A stretch of 64,000 nt of DNA from Yersinia thracica (GTDB lineage: Bacteria; Pseudomonadota; Gammaproteobacteria; Enterobacterales; Enterobacteriaceae), in NCBI RefSeq assembly GCF_902170565.1, contig NZ_CABHXX010000074.1, positions 1 through 64,000 on the forward strand, given 5' to 3'. The notes beneath the pieces were generated by a model. That model had not been told where the DNA came from and ran no database searches. It worked only from the letters and a program-made list of their open reading frames with translations. The translations under genes and the position numbers were made by a program. Positions 31,261-43,854 of the stretch are shown here, piece after piece. Within the stretch, counting starts at the first letter, position 1, and every line of letters begins with the position of its first letter.

Positions 31261-31467
31261 ATGGAAACTGAAGTCATTGAAGTTAACTGCCCCACCTGTG
31301 GGAAGTTGGTTATCTGGGGTGAACAAAGCCCTTATCGCCCATTCTGCTGCAAACGCTGTCAACTTATTGACTTAGGTGAGTGGGCAGACGAAGAAAAACG
31401 AATTTCCAGCAGTGGTGAATTATCTGACAGTGATGAATGGAGTGAGGAAGACCCTCTTCAGCACTGA
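31261..31467 (+). CDS. yacG: DNA gyrase inhibitor YacG (zinc-binding)
   Basis: This 68-residue protein carries the zinc ribbon [20 protein letters not shown] with [16 protein letters not shown], typical of YacG, which binds GyrB and inhibits gyrase. The C-terminal tail is acidic ([10 protein letters not shown]). The start has a strong AGGAG that begins one base after the ERIC element. It is probably co-transcribed with coaE and zapD, with the ERIC folding in the mRNA. Confidence 0.95.
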   Translation: METEVIEVNCPTCGKLVIWGEQSPYRPFCCKRCQLIDLGEWADEEKRISSSGELSDSDEWSEEDPLQH

Positions 31468-31487
31468 CAGTCACGGCCTGACCAAAT

Positions 31488-31509
31488 GGAGCAAACGGCG
31501 TTTTGCTCC
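31488..31509. terminator. Hairpin between convergent yacG and mutT
   Basis: GGAGCAAA (31488-31495) pairs with TTTGCTCC (31502-31509) over a 6-base loop. It sits 20 bp past the yacG stop. There is no clear T-run on the plus strand, so termination is only likely. Confidence 0.5.
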
Positions 31510-31537
31510 ACTTCACTCATATTAACAGCCCATAGAT

Positions 31538-31924
31538 CTATGCTGTAAGTAATTCAATAATAGCCACATTCGCGGGCGGAAAATCTTCAACCAACAATTC
31601 AGATTGCTTCACCCAGCGCATTGGCTGCCCCTCACGACCAAAGGGTTCACCATCCCACATTTCGACCATATAGAAATGTAATGTTACGATACGGTCAGTA
31701 AAAGTGTGTTCCAACACTTTAAGCAAAACAGCCTCTTTCACCACAATTCCAGTTTCTTCCAACAGTTCACGTTTTAAGGCGAGTTCCGGTGTTTCACTCT
31801 GCTCAATCTTGCCGCCAGGGAATTCCCAAAAACCTGCCATATGGGAATCAGCAGCACGCTGAGTAACAAAAATCTCCTGCTGGGCGTTGCGAATAATCCC
31901 TACCGCAATGTGTAAGTGTTTCAA
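31538..31924 (-). CDS. mutT: 8-oxo-dGTP diphosphatase MutT
   Basis: A 128-residue Nudix hydrolase that removes oxidised dGTP from the nucleotide pool. The Nudix box is complete: GGKIEQSETPELALKRELLE followed by ETGI fits Gx5Ex7REUxEExGU. MKHLHIAVGIIRNAQQEIFV at the start and AGFWEFPGG are conserved. It lies downstream of secA on the same strand, as in E. coli, with a terminator between them. Confidence 0.97.
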   Translation of the reverse strand: MKHLHIAVGIIRNAQQEIFVTQRAADSHMAGFWEFPGGKIEQSETPELALKRELLEETGIVVKEAVLLKVLEHTFTDRIVTLHFYMVEMWDGEPFGREGQPMRWVKQSELLVEDFPPANVAIIELLTA

Positions 31925-32024
31925 TTTCTTATCTCCTGAACAGTGTGTAAATGCTGGCTGGAGCCGCCTCTTTTATCTGTTCTAAAATTATCTGTTCTAA
32001 AATAGATGGACAAAAAAGGTCAAA

Positions 32025-32050
32025 ATAAAGGGCGGTTTTTAAGCCGCCCT
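32025..32050 (-). terminator. secA terminator
   Basis: AGGGCGG (32029-32035) pairs with CCGCCCT (32044-32050). On the minus strand the stem is followed by TTATTTTG. It lies 30 bp past the secA stop. Confidence 0.8.
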
Positions 32051-32080
32051 CGTCATCAGTGTTAACCGTTGCTTAAAATA

Positions 32081-34795
32081 TTATTGCAGGCGGCCGTGGC
32101 ACTGTTTGTATTTCTTACCTGAACCACATGGGCACGGATCATTACGCCCAACTTTGCGCTCAAGGCTAGCTGCAACACTGGCTTCTTCTTGCGACATTAA
32201 TGCGCTGTTATCAGATTCATGGCTGAGTTGTTGCTGTTTAGCCAAACGCTCAGCCTCTTCACGACGTTGTACTTCCAGTGCTTCAACTTCTTCCGGCATC
32301 CGCACTTGTACTTTGCTCAGCACGCTGATCACTTCATATTTCAGTGATTCCAACATTGCCGCGAACATTGCGAAAGATTCACGCTTATATTCCTGTTTAG
32401 GATCTTTCTGCGCGTAGCCACGCAAATGGATACCCTGGCGCAGGTAATCCATCGCCGCTAAGTGTTCTTTCCACAAGGAATCAAGCGTTTGCAACATTAC
32501 GCCCTTTTCGAAGCTGCGCATCATATCAAAACCAACAACTTCTTCTTTACGGTGATAATCCTCAATGGCTCTTTGAAGAATACGCTCACGTAATGTTTCT
32601 TCGTGCAGTTGTGGCTCATCTTCTAACCATTGAGCAATTGGCATGTCCAAGTCGAAATCATTTTTCAGACGCTGTTCCAAGCCTTCGACATCCCACATTT
32701 CTTCCAGTGACTGGGTTGGAATGTAGCTATCGATAACCGTTTTGAATACATCTTCACGGATGCTGTTGATGGTTTCACTCACATCAGCCACGTCCAACAG
32801 CTCATTACGCTGGCTGTAGATAGCCCGACGTTGGTCGCTGGCGACATCATCATATTCAAGTAATTGCTTACGAATATCGAAGTTGCGGCTTTCAACTTTA
32901 CGTTGTGCATTGGCGATAGCTTTAGTCACCCATGGGTGCTCAATAGCTTCGCCCGGCTTCATCCCTAATTTACGCATCATGCCAGATACACGGTCAGAGG
33001 CAAAAATACGCATCAGAGCATCTTCCATTGACAGGTAGAAGCGTGAAGAACCGGCATCACCTTGACGACCCGCACGACCACGTAGCTGATTATCGATACG
33101 GCGTGACTCATGGCGCTCGGTACCAATGATATGCAGGCCACCGGAGGCCAACACTGCATCATGGCGAACTTGCCATGCCGCTTTAATCGCTGCAATTTGA
33201 TCTTCAGTTGGGTTTTCCAGCAAGGCGATTTCACTCTGCCAGCTACCACCCAACACGATATCGGTACCACGACCCGCCATGTTGGTTGCGATGGTTACCG
33301 CACTCGCTTGACCAGCCTGAGAAACAATTTCCGCTTCCATGGCGTGGAACTTGGCATTCAGAACTTTATGCTCAATGCCCGCTTTAGTTAACTCAGCAGA
33401 GACCACTTCAGATTTTTCAATCGAGATAGTCCCCACCAACACTGGCTGGCCGTTAGCAGTACGCTCACGGATATCTTCGATAATTGCGCCGATCTTTTCC
33501 TGTTCGGTCATATAGACCAAATCAGCCAGATCCTTACGGATCATTGGGCGGTTAGTCGGTACAACAATGGTGTCTAGTTTATAAATGGAACTGAATTCGA
33601 ATGCTTCGGTATCCGCTGTACCGGTCATACCGGCCAGTTTCTCATAGAGACGGAAGTAGTTTTGGAAAGTAATGGAAGCCAGCGTCTGGTTTTCGTTCTG
33701 AATTTCCACGCCTTCTTTTGCTTCAACAGCCTGATGCAAACCATCTGACCAGCGACGGCCTTGCATAGTACGGCCAGTGTGTTCATCAACAATGATAACT
33801 TCACCGTCTTTCACGATGTAATCAACATCACGAGTAAACAGCACGTGAGCGCGCAAAGCCGCAGTGACGTGGTGCATCAACATAATGTTGGCAGGAGAAT
33901 ACAGAGACTCTCCCTCATCCATAATGCCCGCCTCTACTAGCATTTCTTCAATTTTGATCAAACCGCGTTCAGTCAAATGTACCTGACGTGATTTTTCATC
34001 CACAGAGAAATGGCCTTCACCCTGGAAGCTATCTGAGTCCTCTTTCTCCTGACGAATCAGTTTTGGAATCAGTTTGTTAACCCGAATATACATCTCCGAG
34101 CTATCTTCAGCTGGGCCAGAGATAATCAGTGGGGTACGGGCTTCATCGATCAAGATGGAGTCAACCTCATCCACCAGCGCATAGTGCAGTTTGCGCTGCA
34201 CGCGTTCTTCAGGACTGAACGCCATGTTATCGCGCAGGTAGTCAAAACCAAATTCGTTGTTTGTGCCATAGGTGATATCCGCAGCATAAGCAGCACGCTT
34301 AGCTGGCGCTGCCATATTCGGCAAGTTGATACCTACACTCAGCCCCAGGAATTCGAACAATGGACGGTTATTTTCGGCATCACGCTGAGCCAAATAGTCG
34401 TTGACGGTAACCACGTGAACGCCTCGGCCACTCAATGCATTCAGGTAAGCTGGCAGAGTTGCAGTCAGCGTTTTACCTTCACCAGTACGCATTTCCGCGA
34501 TGCATCGTTCGTTCAGAACCATACCGCCGAGCAACTGGACGTCGAAGTGACGCATGCCAAACACACGTTTACTGGCCTCACGCACCACCGCAAAAGCTTC
34601 GGGAATTAAGGTTTCCAGCACGGCACCTTTTGCCAGGCGCTCGCGGAACTCATCAGTTTTAGCGCGTAATTCAGCGTCTGTCAGTTTTTCAACTTCAGGC
34701 TCCATACGGTTGATAAGCTCAACCACTTTGCGCATACGGCGCAGTGTGCGATCGTTACGGCTGCCAAAAACTTTGGTTAATAATTTGATTAGCAT
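32081..34795 (-). CDS. secA: Preprotein translocase ATPase SecA
   Basis: The 904-residue motor drives preproteins through SecYEG. Walker A lies in [20 protein letters not shown] and the DEAD-like [19 protein letters not shown] follows. Motif [12 protein letters not shown], the second helicase domain ([15 protein letters not shown]) and the zinc-binding tail [20 protein letters not shown] that contacts SecB and lipids are all intact. It lies 77 bp downstream of secM, whose stalling is expected to expose the secA ribosome site. Confidence 0.99.
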   Translation of the reverse strand: MLIKLLTKVFGSRNDRTLRRMRKVVELINRMEPEVEKLTDAELRAKTDEFRERLAKGAVLETLIPEAFAVVREASKRVFGMRHFDVQLLGGMVLNERCIAEMRTGEGKTLTATLPAYLNALSGRGVHVVTVNDYLAQRDAENNRPLFEFLGLSVGINLPNMAAPAKRAAYAADITYGTNNEFGFDYLRDNMAFSPEERVQRKLHYALVDEVDSILIDEARTPLIISGPAEDSSEMYIRVNKLIPKLIRQEKEDSDSFQGEGHFSVDEKSRQVHLTERGLIKIEEMLVEAGIMDEGESLYSPANIMLMHHVTAALRAHVLFTRDVDYIVKDGEVIIVDEHTGRTMQGRRWSDGLHQAVEAKEGVEIQNENQTLASITFQNYFRLYEKLAGMTGTADTEAFEFSSIYKLDTIVVPTNRPMIRKDLADLVYMTEQEKIGAIIEDIRERTANGQPVLVGTISIEKSEVVSAELTKAGIEHKVLNAKFHAMEAEIVSQAGQASAVTIATNMAGRGTDIVLGGSWQSEIALLENPTEDQIAAIKAAWQVRHDAVLASGGLHIIGTERHESRRIDNQLRGRAGRQGDAGSSRFYLSMEDALMRIFASDRVSGMMRKLGMKPGEAIEHPWVTKAIANAQRKVESRNFDIRKQLLEYDDVASDQRRAIYSQRNELLDVADVSETINSIREDVFKTVIDSYIPTQSLEEMWDVEGLEQRLKNDFDLDMPIAQWLEDEPQLHEETLRERILQRAIEDYHRKEEVVGFDMMRSFEKGVMLQTLDSLWKEHLAAMDYLRQGIHLRGYAQKDPKQEYKRESFAMFAAMLESLKYEVISVLSKVQVRMPEEVEALEVQRREEAERLAKQQQLSHESDNSALMSQEEASVAASLERKVGRNDPCPCGSGKKYKQCHGRLQ

Positions 34796-34872
34796 GATTC
34801 TTAATATCTCTTACAAGACCACCAAGCCGGCGGCCAAAGGTTGTATAAAATTTATATAAATCAATAAAATAA

Positions 34873-35406
34873 CTAAATTAGATTGGCAGGCCCGGCACGA
34901 ATACCTTGCACTTGCGCAAGCCAAAGCCCAGGTTTATGTAACGAAAGAACAGGCCGTTTAACCTGCTCAGTATAGCGAATAATAGTGGGAGGTTTGAATT
35001 CGTGGGTCAGTAGTGCATTCAGCGTATTCAACAATGCAAGTTGCTGAATCTGTGAGGGTTCTATTTGTTCAGCTTCAGCTACTTCTTGCACCCGTGCATA
35101 AGCTGCTTGAGGAGCCAATGCAAATGAAAGGTGACGAATAACCGTGCGCAGTGCATGCTGTTGCCAATAGTCTACGCTGAATGAAGGGCGACGATGCATA
35201 TCATGCAGCAATGCCAAACTGTTAAAGTTTGTCGCACCGTAATTCTGACGGCTTTGGCTTGATAATGTGTTCGGTATTGCTGCTTGATCTGGAACGCCAG
35301 ACAGGTTTGATGGCACGCCAAGACTCGCCGCGACCATCCCCAACAGGAGATGCGGCCAGAAATAACGTCTGCCAAATTGTCGCCAACGATTTAGAATACC
35401 GATCAC
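34873..35406 (-). CDS. secM: Secretion monitor SecM (arrest peptide, variant motif)
   Basis: A 177-residue leader protein with a GTG start at 35406, chosen because [20 protein letters not shown] aligns with the E. coli SecM start; the frame is open upstream to 35604. A signal-like segment ([12 protein letters not shown]) precedes [20 protein letters not shown]. The C-terminus carries [16 protein letters not shown]. In E. coli the arrest motif is FxxxxWIxxxxGIRAGP; here the Phe position is His and the Ile after Trp is Leu, while Trp and GIRAGP are kept. Translation stalling upregulates secA in response to secretion load. The start codon lies only 28 bp from the divergent DUF721 gene. Confidence 0.93.
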   Translation of the reverse strand: MIGILNRWRQFGRRYFWPHLLLGMVAASLGVPSNLSGVPDQAAIPNTLSSQSRQNYGATNFNSLALLHDMHRRPSFSVDYWQQHALRTVIRHLSFALAPQAAYARVQEVAEAEQIEPSQIQQLALLNTLNALLTHEFKPPTIIRYTEQVKRPVLSLHKPGLWLAQVQGIRAGPANLI

Positions 35407-35434
35407 GAGTTTAAAATCCGCCGGAGCCTTGTCA

Positions 35435-35965
35435 ATGCGTGAAAGCCGCCCACAATTATTAGATATCCTGTTCGATGATGCCATTGCAGCTGAAAACGGA
35501 CCGCTGCATAACGTACAACAACGCGCTACTGCACTGGTAAAACTTAACCGTGCGGTAAAAGGATTGCTCCCTTCACAATTGCAGCCGTGGTGCCGTGTTG
35601 CCAACTATCGACAGAGTGTTTTAGTGCTAGAGACCGCCAACGCCAGCTGGTTAATGCGCTTGCGTTATGAACAACCCGCTTTACTCTCTGCACTACGAGC
35701 GCAAATTCTACCATCATTGTCTTCAATCGACATCAGGATTAATCCGTCGTTAATGGCTAAGGGCCATAACATTATGCAAGATGCCGCAAAATCATCGCAA
35801 AATCCTGAGAAATCGCCGCCATTGCGTCATTTAAGTTTGGAAAGCGCTAAGGAATTAAGAGGATTAGCGAGCCGTAGCCCTGAGAAATTGAGGACAATAT
35901 TGGAACGATTGGCTGCGTTGGCCGGAGAGAGTGCCAACGCAACCAAAAGTGATAATGATAAGTAG
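35435..35965 (+). CDS. DciA-like DUF721 family protein
   Basis: A 176-residue protein starting at the ATG at 35435 (GGAG 9 bases upstream); a TTG two codons earlier is possible. The core [20 protein letters not shown] followed by [20 protein letters not shown] fits the DUF721/DciA fold (a strand pair with a conserved Trp, then a helix). The C-terminal tail is polar. DciA is a bacterial replicative-helicase loader, thought to be replaced by DnaC in E. coli, so its role here is uncertain. It sits on the opposite strand between lpxC and secM: its start is 28 bp from secM and its stop 2 bp from the lpxC stop. Confidence 0.78.
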   Translation: MRESRPQLLDILFDDAIAAENGPLHNVQQRATALVKLNRAVKGLLPSQLQPWCRVANYRQSVLVLETANASWLMRLRYEQPALLSALRAQILPSLSSIDIRINPSLMAKGHNIMQDAAKSSQNPEKSPPLRHLSLESAKELRGLASRSPEKLRTILERLAALAGESANATKSDNDK

Positions 35966-35967
35966 CT

Positions 35968-36927
<960 letters not shown>

Positions 36928-36988
36928 TTATAACAAGATCGGCGGGACAGTTTAGCACAAAGAGCGGAGATTCCAATTTTTTCGGAAA

Positions 36989-38140
36989 TTAGTCGGCTTG
37001 TTTACGCAAAAATGCCGGAATATCCAAATAATCGGGCTCTTTATTGGTTTGAGCAGTTGGGTCATTGACCACTTTAGCCGCAGGCTTAACTTCCTGAGGT
37101 AAAGGTGACATGCCATGCTGCTGGTAACGGTGGTCCATAACAGGCTGAGTCTGCTTGTTGGTAACCAACGTAATTTCAGGGCGTTTATCCATGCCGATAC
37201 CGGTTGCAACCACAGTTACGCGCAGTTCGTCGTTCATTTCTGGGTCTAACGAAGTACCGATAACCACGGTCGCATTGTCGGACGCAAATGCACGGATGGT
37301 ATTCCCCACAGTTTCGAATTCATCTAAACGCAAATCGAAACCAGCCGTGATGTTGACCAACACACCACGAGCACCAGACAGGTCGATATCTTCCAGCAAC
37401 GGGCTGGAAATCGCCATTTCTGCGGCTTCTTCTGCACGATCTTCACCGCAAGCCACACCGGAGCCCATCATGGCATAACCCATTTCAGACATCACAGTGC
37501 GCACGTCAGCAAAGTCGACGTTCATCAGGCCCGGACGGGTAATCAGCTCGGCGATCCCCTGAACAGCGCCTTTTAATACGTCGTTAGCAGCGCCGAATGC
37601 ATCCAGTAAAGAGATGCCTCGACCCAGAACTTTTAACAACTTGTCGTTCGGAATAGTGATCAGTGAGTCCACATGCTTGGACAGTTCAGCAATACCCTGC
37701 TCAGCGAATGCCATGCGCTTCTTGCCTTCGAAATTAAAAGGCTTGGTAACCACGGCAACTGTCAGAATACCCAGTTCTTTTGCTACTTCAGCAACAACAG
37801 GAGCAGCACCAGTACCGGTACCACCGCCCATGCCTGCTGCGATAAAGACCATGTCCGCGCCTTCAAGGGCTGCGCGCAGAGCTTCACGGTCTTCTTCAGC
37901 TGAATTGCGGCCCACTTCTGGGTTCGCGCCAGCACCCAAACCTTTGGTAATACCGCTACCAATCTGGATGGTTTGGCCAACAGCCGTCTTACGTAGCGCC
38001 TGAGCGTCTGTATTAACGGCGAAGAATTCAACACCTTCGATGCGCTCGCGCACCATGTGTTCGACGGCATTACCACCGCCACCACCGACGCCGATGACTT
38101 TAATCACCGCGTCATTGGTTAGTTCCATAGGTTCAAACAT
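36989..38140 (-). CDS. ftsZ: Cell division GTPase FtsZ
   Basis: The 383-residue tubulin homologue builds the Z ring. The GTP-binding signature [10 protein letters not shown] begins at residue 105. The T7-loop region and the C-terminal conserved peptide [14 protein letters not shown] (370-383), the docking site for FtsA, ZipA and ZapD, are intact. It is separated from ftsA by 73 bp, which leaves room for local promoters. The 100 bp before lpxC shows no clear terminator. Confidence 0.99.
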   Translation of the reverse strand: MFEPMELTNDAVIKVIGVGGGGGNAVEHMVRERIEGVEFFAVNTDAQALRKTAVGQTIQIGSGITKGLGAGANPEVGRNSAEEDREALRAALEGADMVFIAAGMGGGTGTGAAPVVAEVAKELGILTVAVVTKPFNFEGKKRMAFAEQGIAELSKHVDSLITIPNDKLLKVLGRGISLLDAFGAANDVLKGAVQGIAELITRPGLMNVDFADVRTVMSEMGYAMMGSGVACGEDRAEEAAEMAISSPLLEDIDLSGARGVLVNITAGFDLRLDEFETVGNTIRAFASDNATVVIGTSLDPEMNDELRVTVVATGIGMDKRPEITLVTNKQTQPVMDHRYQQHGMSPLPQEVKPAAKVVNDPTAQTNKEPDYLDIPAFLRKQAD

Positions 38141-38213
38141 AGTTTCTCTCCGTTTTGTGCCTGTCGCTTCGAGATCACAAAAATATGTTCAGCATGATCT
38201 CTTTGTTGAAACA

Positions 38214-39470
38214 TTAAAACTCTTTTCTCAGCCAGCTATTGATACGTTTAAACCAATTGCCCACTGAGGCACGTTTTTCTACTTCTGACTCACCACTGAG
38301 ATGAGATTCTTTACCGTAATGCAATAACCCAACAGCAGTGGAGTAATAGGGTTCCTGTGCATAATCCGTCAGCCCGGTAATATTGAGCGGTTGACCGATG
38401 CGAACCTGGGCATGAAATACCCGCTGAGCGCATTCAGCCAGCCCATCAATTTGTGCCGCTCCGCCTGTCAGCACGATACCGGCTGCCAGATGATGCTTCA
38501 CGCCTTGCTGACGCAGTTGCTCCTGCAATTGTAAAATCTCGTCATTCACTAAATTCAGCAACTCGGTGTAGCGTGGTTCTATAACCTCTGCGAGCGTCTG
38601 TCTTTGCAGGCTACGAGGAGGGCGTCCGCCAACACTTGGCACTTCTACACTTTCGTCCTTGCTGACTATCGACCCGAGCGCACAGCCGTGCCGAACTTTA
38701 ATCGCTTCCGCATCTGTTGGCGGTGTCCCAAAGGCGTACGCGATATCACTGGTGACCACATTCCCGGCGTAAGGGATAACTTTGGTGTGGCGCAGCGCCC
38801 CACCGGTATAAACCGCCATATCCATGGTGCCACCGCCGATGTCGACCACACAGACACCCAGCTCGCGTTCATCTTCGGTCAATACTGCATAACTTGCGGC
38901 TAAACCGGCGAAAATCAGTTGGTCCACTTTCAGACCACAACGTTCCACCGCTTTGACAATATTTTTTGCCATATCGTTATGGCAGGTAATCAGGTGTACT
39001 TTGGCTTGCATCCGCACGCCAGAAAGACCCACAGGATTTTTGATGCCCTCCTGATAATCGATGGCATATTCCTGCGGAATAACGTGCAGAATACGATGCT
39101 CATCACGTACACGTACCGACTTCGCGGTATGCACTACGTTCTCTACATCTTCCTGTGTGACTTCCTCTTCTGAAATAGGAACCATCCCTATTTCATTCTG
39201 ACAACTGATATGTTTACCCGATAATGCCAAATAAACAGATGAAATCTGGCAATCCGCCATTAACTCAGCTTGATCGATAGCGCGCTGTACGCATTTCACT
39301 ACCGACTCAAGGTCGTTAACCCCACCCTTATCCATGCCACGGGATGGGCAACTGCCTACCCCAATAATATTGACCATGCCATCGGGCAGAACTTCCCCTA
39401 CCAATGCGGAGACCTTTGCCGTGCCGATCTCAAGACCTACTACCAGTTTTCTGTCCGTCGACTTGATCAT
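38214..39470 (-). CDS. ftsA: Cell division protein FtsA
   Basis: A 418-residue actin-like ATPase that tethers FtsZ to the membrane. It shows the ATP-site strands [20 protein letters not shown] and [20 protein letters not shown], and ends with the amphipathic membrane-targeting helix [17 protein letters not shown]. Its ATG lies inside the end of ftsQ (overlap 39467-39470), indicating coupled translation. Confidence 0.99.
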   Translation of the reverse strand: MIKSTDRKLVVGLEIGTAKVSALVGEVLPDGMVNIIGVGSCPSRGMDKGGVNDLESVVKCVQRAIDQAELMADCQISSVYLALSGKHISCQNEIGMVPISEEEVTQEDVENVVHTAKSVRVRDEHRILHVIPQEYAIDYQEGIKNPVGLSGVRMQAKVHLITCHNDMAKNIVKAVERCGLKVDQLIFAGLAASYAVLTEDERELGVCVVDIGGGTMDMAVYTGGALRHTKVIPYAGNVVTSDIAYAFGTPPTDAEAIKVRHGCALGSIVSKDESVEVPSVGGRPPRSLQRQTLAEVIEPRYTELLNLVNDEILQLQEQLRQQGVKHHLAAGIVLTGGAAQIDGLAECAQRVFHAQVRIGQPLNITGLTDYAQEPYYSTAVGLLHYGKESHLSGESEVEKRASVGNWFKRINSWLRKEF

Positions 39471-40324
39471 TGTTGTTTTGCCTGTGCCTGATTCTGTTGC
39501 GGATTACTGTTCTGCTGGCCATTTACGGGTGGCTCACCACCCTGACTGCCGATAAATACCGGAGCCCAACCTATTGCAGCCCCTGTTTCATATCGCAAAT
39601 CAACATAACTGACCCGTTTATCTGGCTGCTGTTGCAACATCGGATATAACTCAATAAAACGCTGTAAACGCCCCATCCGGTTATCCCGTCCCAGCTCCAG
39701 CCGAACATCATTATCTAAGGCCAACTGCCAAGAATGTCTGGCGCTCATCGCCACCATTTTTAGCTGATACTTATTGGCCGCTAATACTTTATTTATTGCC
39801 CGGTAGCCTTCCAGAACATCCTGTTCACTGCCTTCCGGGCCATACAGTAATGGCAATGTCTGTTTGCCGATTCGCTCGGACGGCACACTGAATGACCGCC
39901 CCTGCTCATCAACCATATGCAAATCATTCCAACGGGCAAAAGGCACATACTCCACCAGATGGATTTTCAGCTCATCCGGCCATTGTTTGCGCACGCTGGC
40001 CTGCTGAATCCAGGGTAACCGTTCAATCTGCTGCTGGATGATGTTCACATCCTGCGTCATAAAGGTACCCGGTGCGCCCAATGACAAAATCGCCTGGCGA
40101 ATATCATCATTGGTGGTGTAATGGCGCTCGCCCGTTACTACCAGCTTCGACAGGGGTAATCGGCTGGCATCTTTCATCCACCCCACCACGACCCAACTCC
40201 CCCACAGTATTGTTCCCAAGACCATCAGCAAGAAAATCAGCCCCGCTAATTGGCCTCCGTTACTGCGCCGGGCTGCGCTGTTTTCAGCCGCGCGTTCACG
40301 CGCATTCAGAGCAGCTTGCGACAT
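39467..40324 (-). CDS. ftsQ: Cell division protein FtsQ
   Basis: A 285-residue bitopic inner-membrane protein. The transmembrane segment is about 27-50 ([20 protein letters not shown]). It is followed by a periplasmic POTRA domain ([20 protein letters not shown]) and the beta-domain containing WKLAL-like and [14 protein letters not shown] elements. It recruits FtsB and FtsL to the divisome. A Gln/Asn-rich tail ([17 protein letters not shown]) is present. It begins one base after ddlB. Confidence 0.97.
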   Translation of the reverse strand: MSQAALNARERAAENSAARRSNGGQLAGLIFLLMVLGTILWGSWVVVGWMKDASRLPLSKLVVTGERHYTTNDDIRQAILSLGAPGTFMTQDVNIIQQQIERLPWIQQASVRKQWPDELKIHLVEYVPFARWNDLHMVDEQGRSFSVPSERIGKQTLPLLYGPEGSEQDVLEGYRAINKVLAANKYQLKMVAMSARHSWQLALDNDVRLELGRDNRMGRLQRFIELYPMLQQQPDKRVSYVDLRYETGAAIGWAPVFIGSQGGEPPVNGQQNSNPQQNQAQAKQQ

Positions 40325-40325
40325 A

Positions 40326-41246
40326 TCAGTCAGCCAACGTCAGAATTCGGGCCACCAACTGGGAAAAACTCAACCCATATTGGCGGGCAGCCATCGGCAC
40401 TAAACTGTGGCTGGTCATCCCCGGTGAAGTATTTACTTCCAGCAGATAGAAACCGCCGTCGCCGTCCTGCATGACATCAACCCGGCCCCAACCGCTGCAA
40501 CCTAGTGCCTGATATGCCTGCAATGCTAACTCTGCTAATTGTTGCTCTAACTCAGCACTCAAACCACTTGGGCAAAAATACTGTGTTTCATCAGACAGAT
40601 ACTTGGCTTCATAATCATAAAACACGCCGGGTGCCTGGATCCGGATGGACGGTAAAACATCCTCACCAAGAATAGCGACCGTGAATTCCGGCCCGCTCAA
40701 CCATTTTTCAATCAGCACATCAGTGTCATGACGGAAAGCTTCAACCAGAGCAGCATGCAATTCGCCAGCCCGGTCAACCTTACTCATCCCCACGCTAGAG
40801 CCTTCATGGCTTGGCTTAACGATTAATGGCAGGCCAAGCTTAGCGACACATGCCGCTAATTCCTCTGAGGAAAGTGTTTCAAACTGTTGACGGTTCAGCG
40901 CCACATAAGGCGATATTGGCAAACCTGAGGCTTGCCACACCAATTTGGTGCGCAATTTGTCCATGGTCAGGGCCGAAGCCATCACGCCGCTGCCGGTATA
41001 GGGCAGTTGTAGGAACTCCAATACGCCTTGTAGCGTGCCGTCTTCGCCACCACGGCCATGCAGGGCAATAAAGACCTTATCAAAACCCTGTTCTTTCAAT
41101 TGAGTGACAGGGAAGTCTCTGGTATCCACCCCATGGGCGTCGATACCGGCTTCTCTCAAACCGGCTAAAACCGCCTGGCCCGATAGCAATGAAACTTCAC
41201 GTTCAGCGGAGGTTCCACCCAGCAGTACCGCAATTTTATCAGCCAT
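40326..41246 (-). CDS. ddlB: D-alanine--D-alanine ligase B
   Basis: A 306-residue ATP-grasp ligase that makes D-Ala-D-Ala for the wall precursor. The ATG at 41246 ([20 protein letters not shown]) aligns with E. coli DdlB and overlaps the murC end by eight bases; the frame extends to 41312 within murC and is not favoured. [39 protein letters not shown] and [20 protein letters not shown] mark the ATP- and substrate-binding regions. Confidence 0.98.
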   Translation of the reverse strand: MADKIAVLLGGTSAEREVSLLSGQAVLAGLREAGIDAHGVDTRDFPVTQLKEQGFDKVFIALHGRGGEDGTLQGVLEFLQLPYTGSGVMASALTMDKLRTKLVWQASGLPISPYVALNRQQFETLSSEELAACVAKLGLPLIVKPSHEGSSVGMSKVDRAGELHAALVEAFRHDTDVLIEKWLSGPEFTVAILGEDVLPSIRIQAPGVFYDYEAKYLSDETQYFCPSGLSAELEQQLAELALQAYQALGCSGWGRVDVMQDGDGGFYLLEVNTSPGMTSHSLVPMAARQYGLSFSQLVARILTLAD

Positions 41247-42714
41247 GATGTTCCTCATCTTTTGTCTGTGGCTGCAATTTAAGCTCAGCCAACTTACGAG
41301 CAATTTTACCAATGTTCCCAGCGCCCTGAACCAGAATCAGGTCATCGCCATTCAGCACTTGCGCTAATACTTCAGGGACAGTTTCACTGTCTGACACCAA
41401 AATCGGGTCCAATTTGCCACGATTGCGGATGGTACGGCATAACGAGCGACTGTCAGCCCCTGGAATTGGCGCTTCACCGGCGGCATACACATCCAACATC
41501 AGTAAAACATCCACTTGCGACAGCACATTGGCAAAGTCGTCATACAAATCACGCGTTCGGGTATAACGGTGCGGCTGGAAAACCATCACAATACGTTTAT
41601 CCGGCCAACCGGCACGCGCCGCTTTAACTGTGGCATCCACTTCTGTTGGGTGATGGCCATAGTCATCCACCAGCATGACGCTACCTTCTTTGCCGTTGAC
41701 GGGTGCCAGCGGGAAGTTACCGAGGAAATCAAAACGGCGACCTGTCCCCTGGAACCCGACCAACGCACGCAGGATGTCCGTGTCTTCAATGCCTTCTTCG
41801 GTCGCTACTGCAACCGCTGCCGCGGCGTTCAGCGCGTTATGACGGCCCGGTGCATTCAGGGTCACCGTCATCAACGGCTTATCCAGGCGTTTCAGTGTGA
41901 AGTGCCCTTGTGGGCCTTCTTGCCGATAGCTGGCAATCTGCACATCGGCGTCATCACTGAAACCATAAGTGGTGATATGGCGACCAACACGCGGCAATAA
42001 CTCACGCACCACAGGGTCGTCGATACACATCACGGCACGGCCATAGAATGGCAAGTTGTGCAAAAAGTTAATAAATGTCTGTTTTAAGTTCTCAAAATCA
42101 CCCTGATAGGTATCCATATGGTCAGGTTCGATATTGGTAACAATGGCGACCATCGGCTGCAAATGCAGGAATGACGCATCACTCTCATCGGCTTCTGCAA
42201 TCAGGTAACGGCTGGAGCCCAAACGCGCATGAGTGCCCGCCGCTTTAACCAAACCGCCGTTGACAAATGTTGGATCCAGACCCGCTTCGGCATAAATACT
42301 GGAAACCATCGCCGTCGTGGTGGTTTTACCGTGGGTGCCAGCGACAGCAATCCCATGGCGATAACGCATCAATTCAGCCAACATTTCTGCGCGGCGGATC
42401 ACCGGAATACGCGCCTCGCGAGCCGCGACAATCTCGGGGTTATCCGCAGAAATCGCCGTTGAAACCACCACCACACTGGCATCCAGCACATTTTCTGGAC
42501 GGTGATGGAAATAAATCTGTGCGCCCAATGAAGCCAAATGCTGAGTGACCGGGTTGGGAGCCAAATCTGAACCGCTAATCTGATAACCTTCGTTTGCCAA
42601 CACTTCAGCGATACCACCCATGCCGGCACCACCGATGCCAACAAAGTGAATGTGCCGGACGCGACGCATTTCGGGCACGATAGTTCGTAGTTTCGCTAAT
42701 TGTTGTGTATTCAC
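41239..42714 (-). CDS. murC: UDP-N-acetylmuramate--L-alanine ligase
   Basis: The 491-residue Mur ligase adds L-Ala to UDP-MurNAc. It shows the Rossmann start [20 protein letters not shown], the P-loop [12 protein letters not shown] and the central [16 protein letters not shown]-terminal [20 protein letters not shown] block is typical of MurC. Translation starts with GTG (42714). It lies 72 bp after murG, one of the larger gaps in the cluster. Confidence 0.98.
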   Translation of the reverse strand: MNTQQLAKLRTIVPEMRRVRHIHFVGIGGAGMGGIAEVLANEGYQISGSDLAPNPVTQHLASLGAQIYFHHRPENVLDASVVVVSTAISADNPEIVAAREARIPVIRRAEMLAELMRYRHGIAVAGTHGKTTTTAMVSSIYAEAGLDPTFVNGGLVKAAGTHARLGSSRYLIAEADESDASFLHLQPMVAIVTNIEPDHMDTYQGDFENLKQTFINFLHNLPFYGRAVMCIDDPVVRELLPRVGRHITTYGFSDDADVQIASYRQEGPQGHFTLKRLDKPLMTVTLNAPGRHNALNAAAAVAVATEEGIEDTDILRALVGFQGTGRRFDFLGNFPLAPVNGKEGSVMLVDDYGHHPTEVDATVKAARAGWPDKRIVMVFQPHRYTRTRDLYDDFANVLSQVDVLLMLDVYAAGEAPIPGADSRSLCRTIRNRGKLDPILVSDSETVPEVLAQVLNGDDLILVQGAGNIGKIARKLAELKLQPQTKDEEHHG

Positions 42715-42786
42715 GTTTTCTTCACTTTTTTGTCTGTTACATATTCGCAGCCCGCATAAATGCGAGCGATAACTATCTTTTCAGTA

Positions 42787-43854
42787 TCACTTACTGGCAG
42801 CGACCACTTCGGCGGCCACTCGCTCAGTTGCATCTGGGATAGCCACGGCTCTTGCCCGCTCAGCCATCGTCAATAAGCTTGCGCGGTCCCACTCAGCCAA
42901 CAGGCTGCTGACCGCTTGCGCTGTAAATTGCGGTTGCTCGATAATTTTCGCCGCCCCCGCTTTCTCCAGCGGCAATGCATTCCAATATTGCTGCCGATCT
43001 TTATGCTGGAAAGGCACGAAAATCGCCGGTAACCCTGCGGCAGCCACTTCGCTGACCGTCAACGCGCCCGAACGGCAAACCACCACATCAGCCCAAGCAT
43101 AGGCGGCGGCCATATCATCAATAAACTCAACAATTTGGTGTTTATCACCCTGCCCTGCTTGCTGGTAAGCTTGCAGGACATCGGGCAAAGCGCCTTTACC
43201 CACTTGGTGCCAAACCGTTATTTGCTCACCCAGTATCGCGGCAACCTGCGGCAGGGTTTGATTCAGTACCCGCGCACCTTGGCTGCCCCCGATGACTAGC
43301 ACCCGAATCGGCCCTTCACGGCCGTTCAAACGCTCAGCCGGTAATGGCAGCGCCAATACATCGGTGCGAACCGGATTACCCACGACATCGGCATGAGGGA
43401 ACGCCCCCGGAAATGCCTGTAAAACTTTTTTCGCGATTCTGGCCAACCAACGGTTAGTCAAACCCGCAATGCCGTTTTGCTCATGCAATACCACCGGAAT
43501 ACCGCACAACCATGCCGCTAAACCACCGGGGCCGGAAACATAACCGCCCATTCCCAGCACCACATCCGGCTGGTAATCACGCATGATTTTCTTCGCCTGA
43601 CGCACCGCGCGGTAAATATGCACCGGGGCGGTCAGTTGGGCCATCAAGCCCTTGCCACGCAAACCAGAAATCTGAATAAAATCAATTTCAATGCCGTTTT
43701 TGGGTACCAATGACGCTTCCATTCGGTCTGCGGTGCCGAGCCAACGCACCTGCCAGCCTTGCGCCATTAGATGATGTGCCACGGCCAAACCGGGGAAGAC
43801 ATGCCCCCCGGTGCCACCGGCCATCACCATTAAACGCTTGGTTTTCCCACTCAT
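42787..43854 (-). CDS. murG: MurG, lipid II-forming GlcNAc transferase
   Basis: A 355-residue peripheral inner-membrane glycosyltransferase (GT-B fold) that adds GlcNAc to lipid I. The membrane-proximal [52 protein letters not shown] and the donor-site [20 protein letters not shown] are conserved. Its ATG overlaps the ftsW stop by four bases. Confidence 0.98.
   Translation of the reverse strand: MSGKTKRLMVMAGGTGGHVFPGLAVAHHLMAQGWQVRWLGTADRMEASLVPKNGIEIDFIQISGLRGKGLMAQLTAPVHIYRAVRQAKKIMRDYQPDVVLGMGGYVSGPGGLAAWLCGIPVVLHEQNGIAGLTNRWLARIAKKVLQAFPGAFPHADVVGNPVRTDVLALPLPAERLNGREGPIRVLVIGGSQGARVLNQTLPQVAAILGEQITVWHQVGKGALPDVLQAYQQAGQGDKHQIVEFIDDMAAAYAWADVVVCRSGALTVSEVAAAGLPAIFVPFQHKDRQQYWNALPLEKAGAAKIIEQPQFTAQAVSSLLAEWDRASLLTMAERARAVAIPDATERVAAEVVAASK

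Noticed and set aside
31123-31362. Minus-strand frame across the zapD-yacG spacer
   Set aside because: Composed of ERIC sequence and the antisense of yacG.
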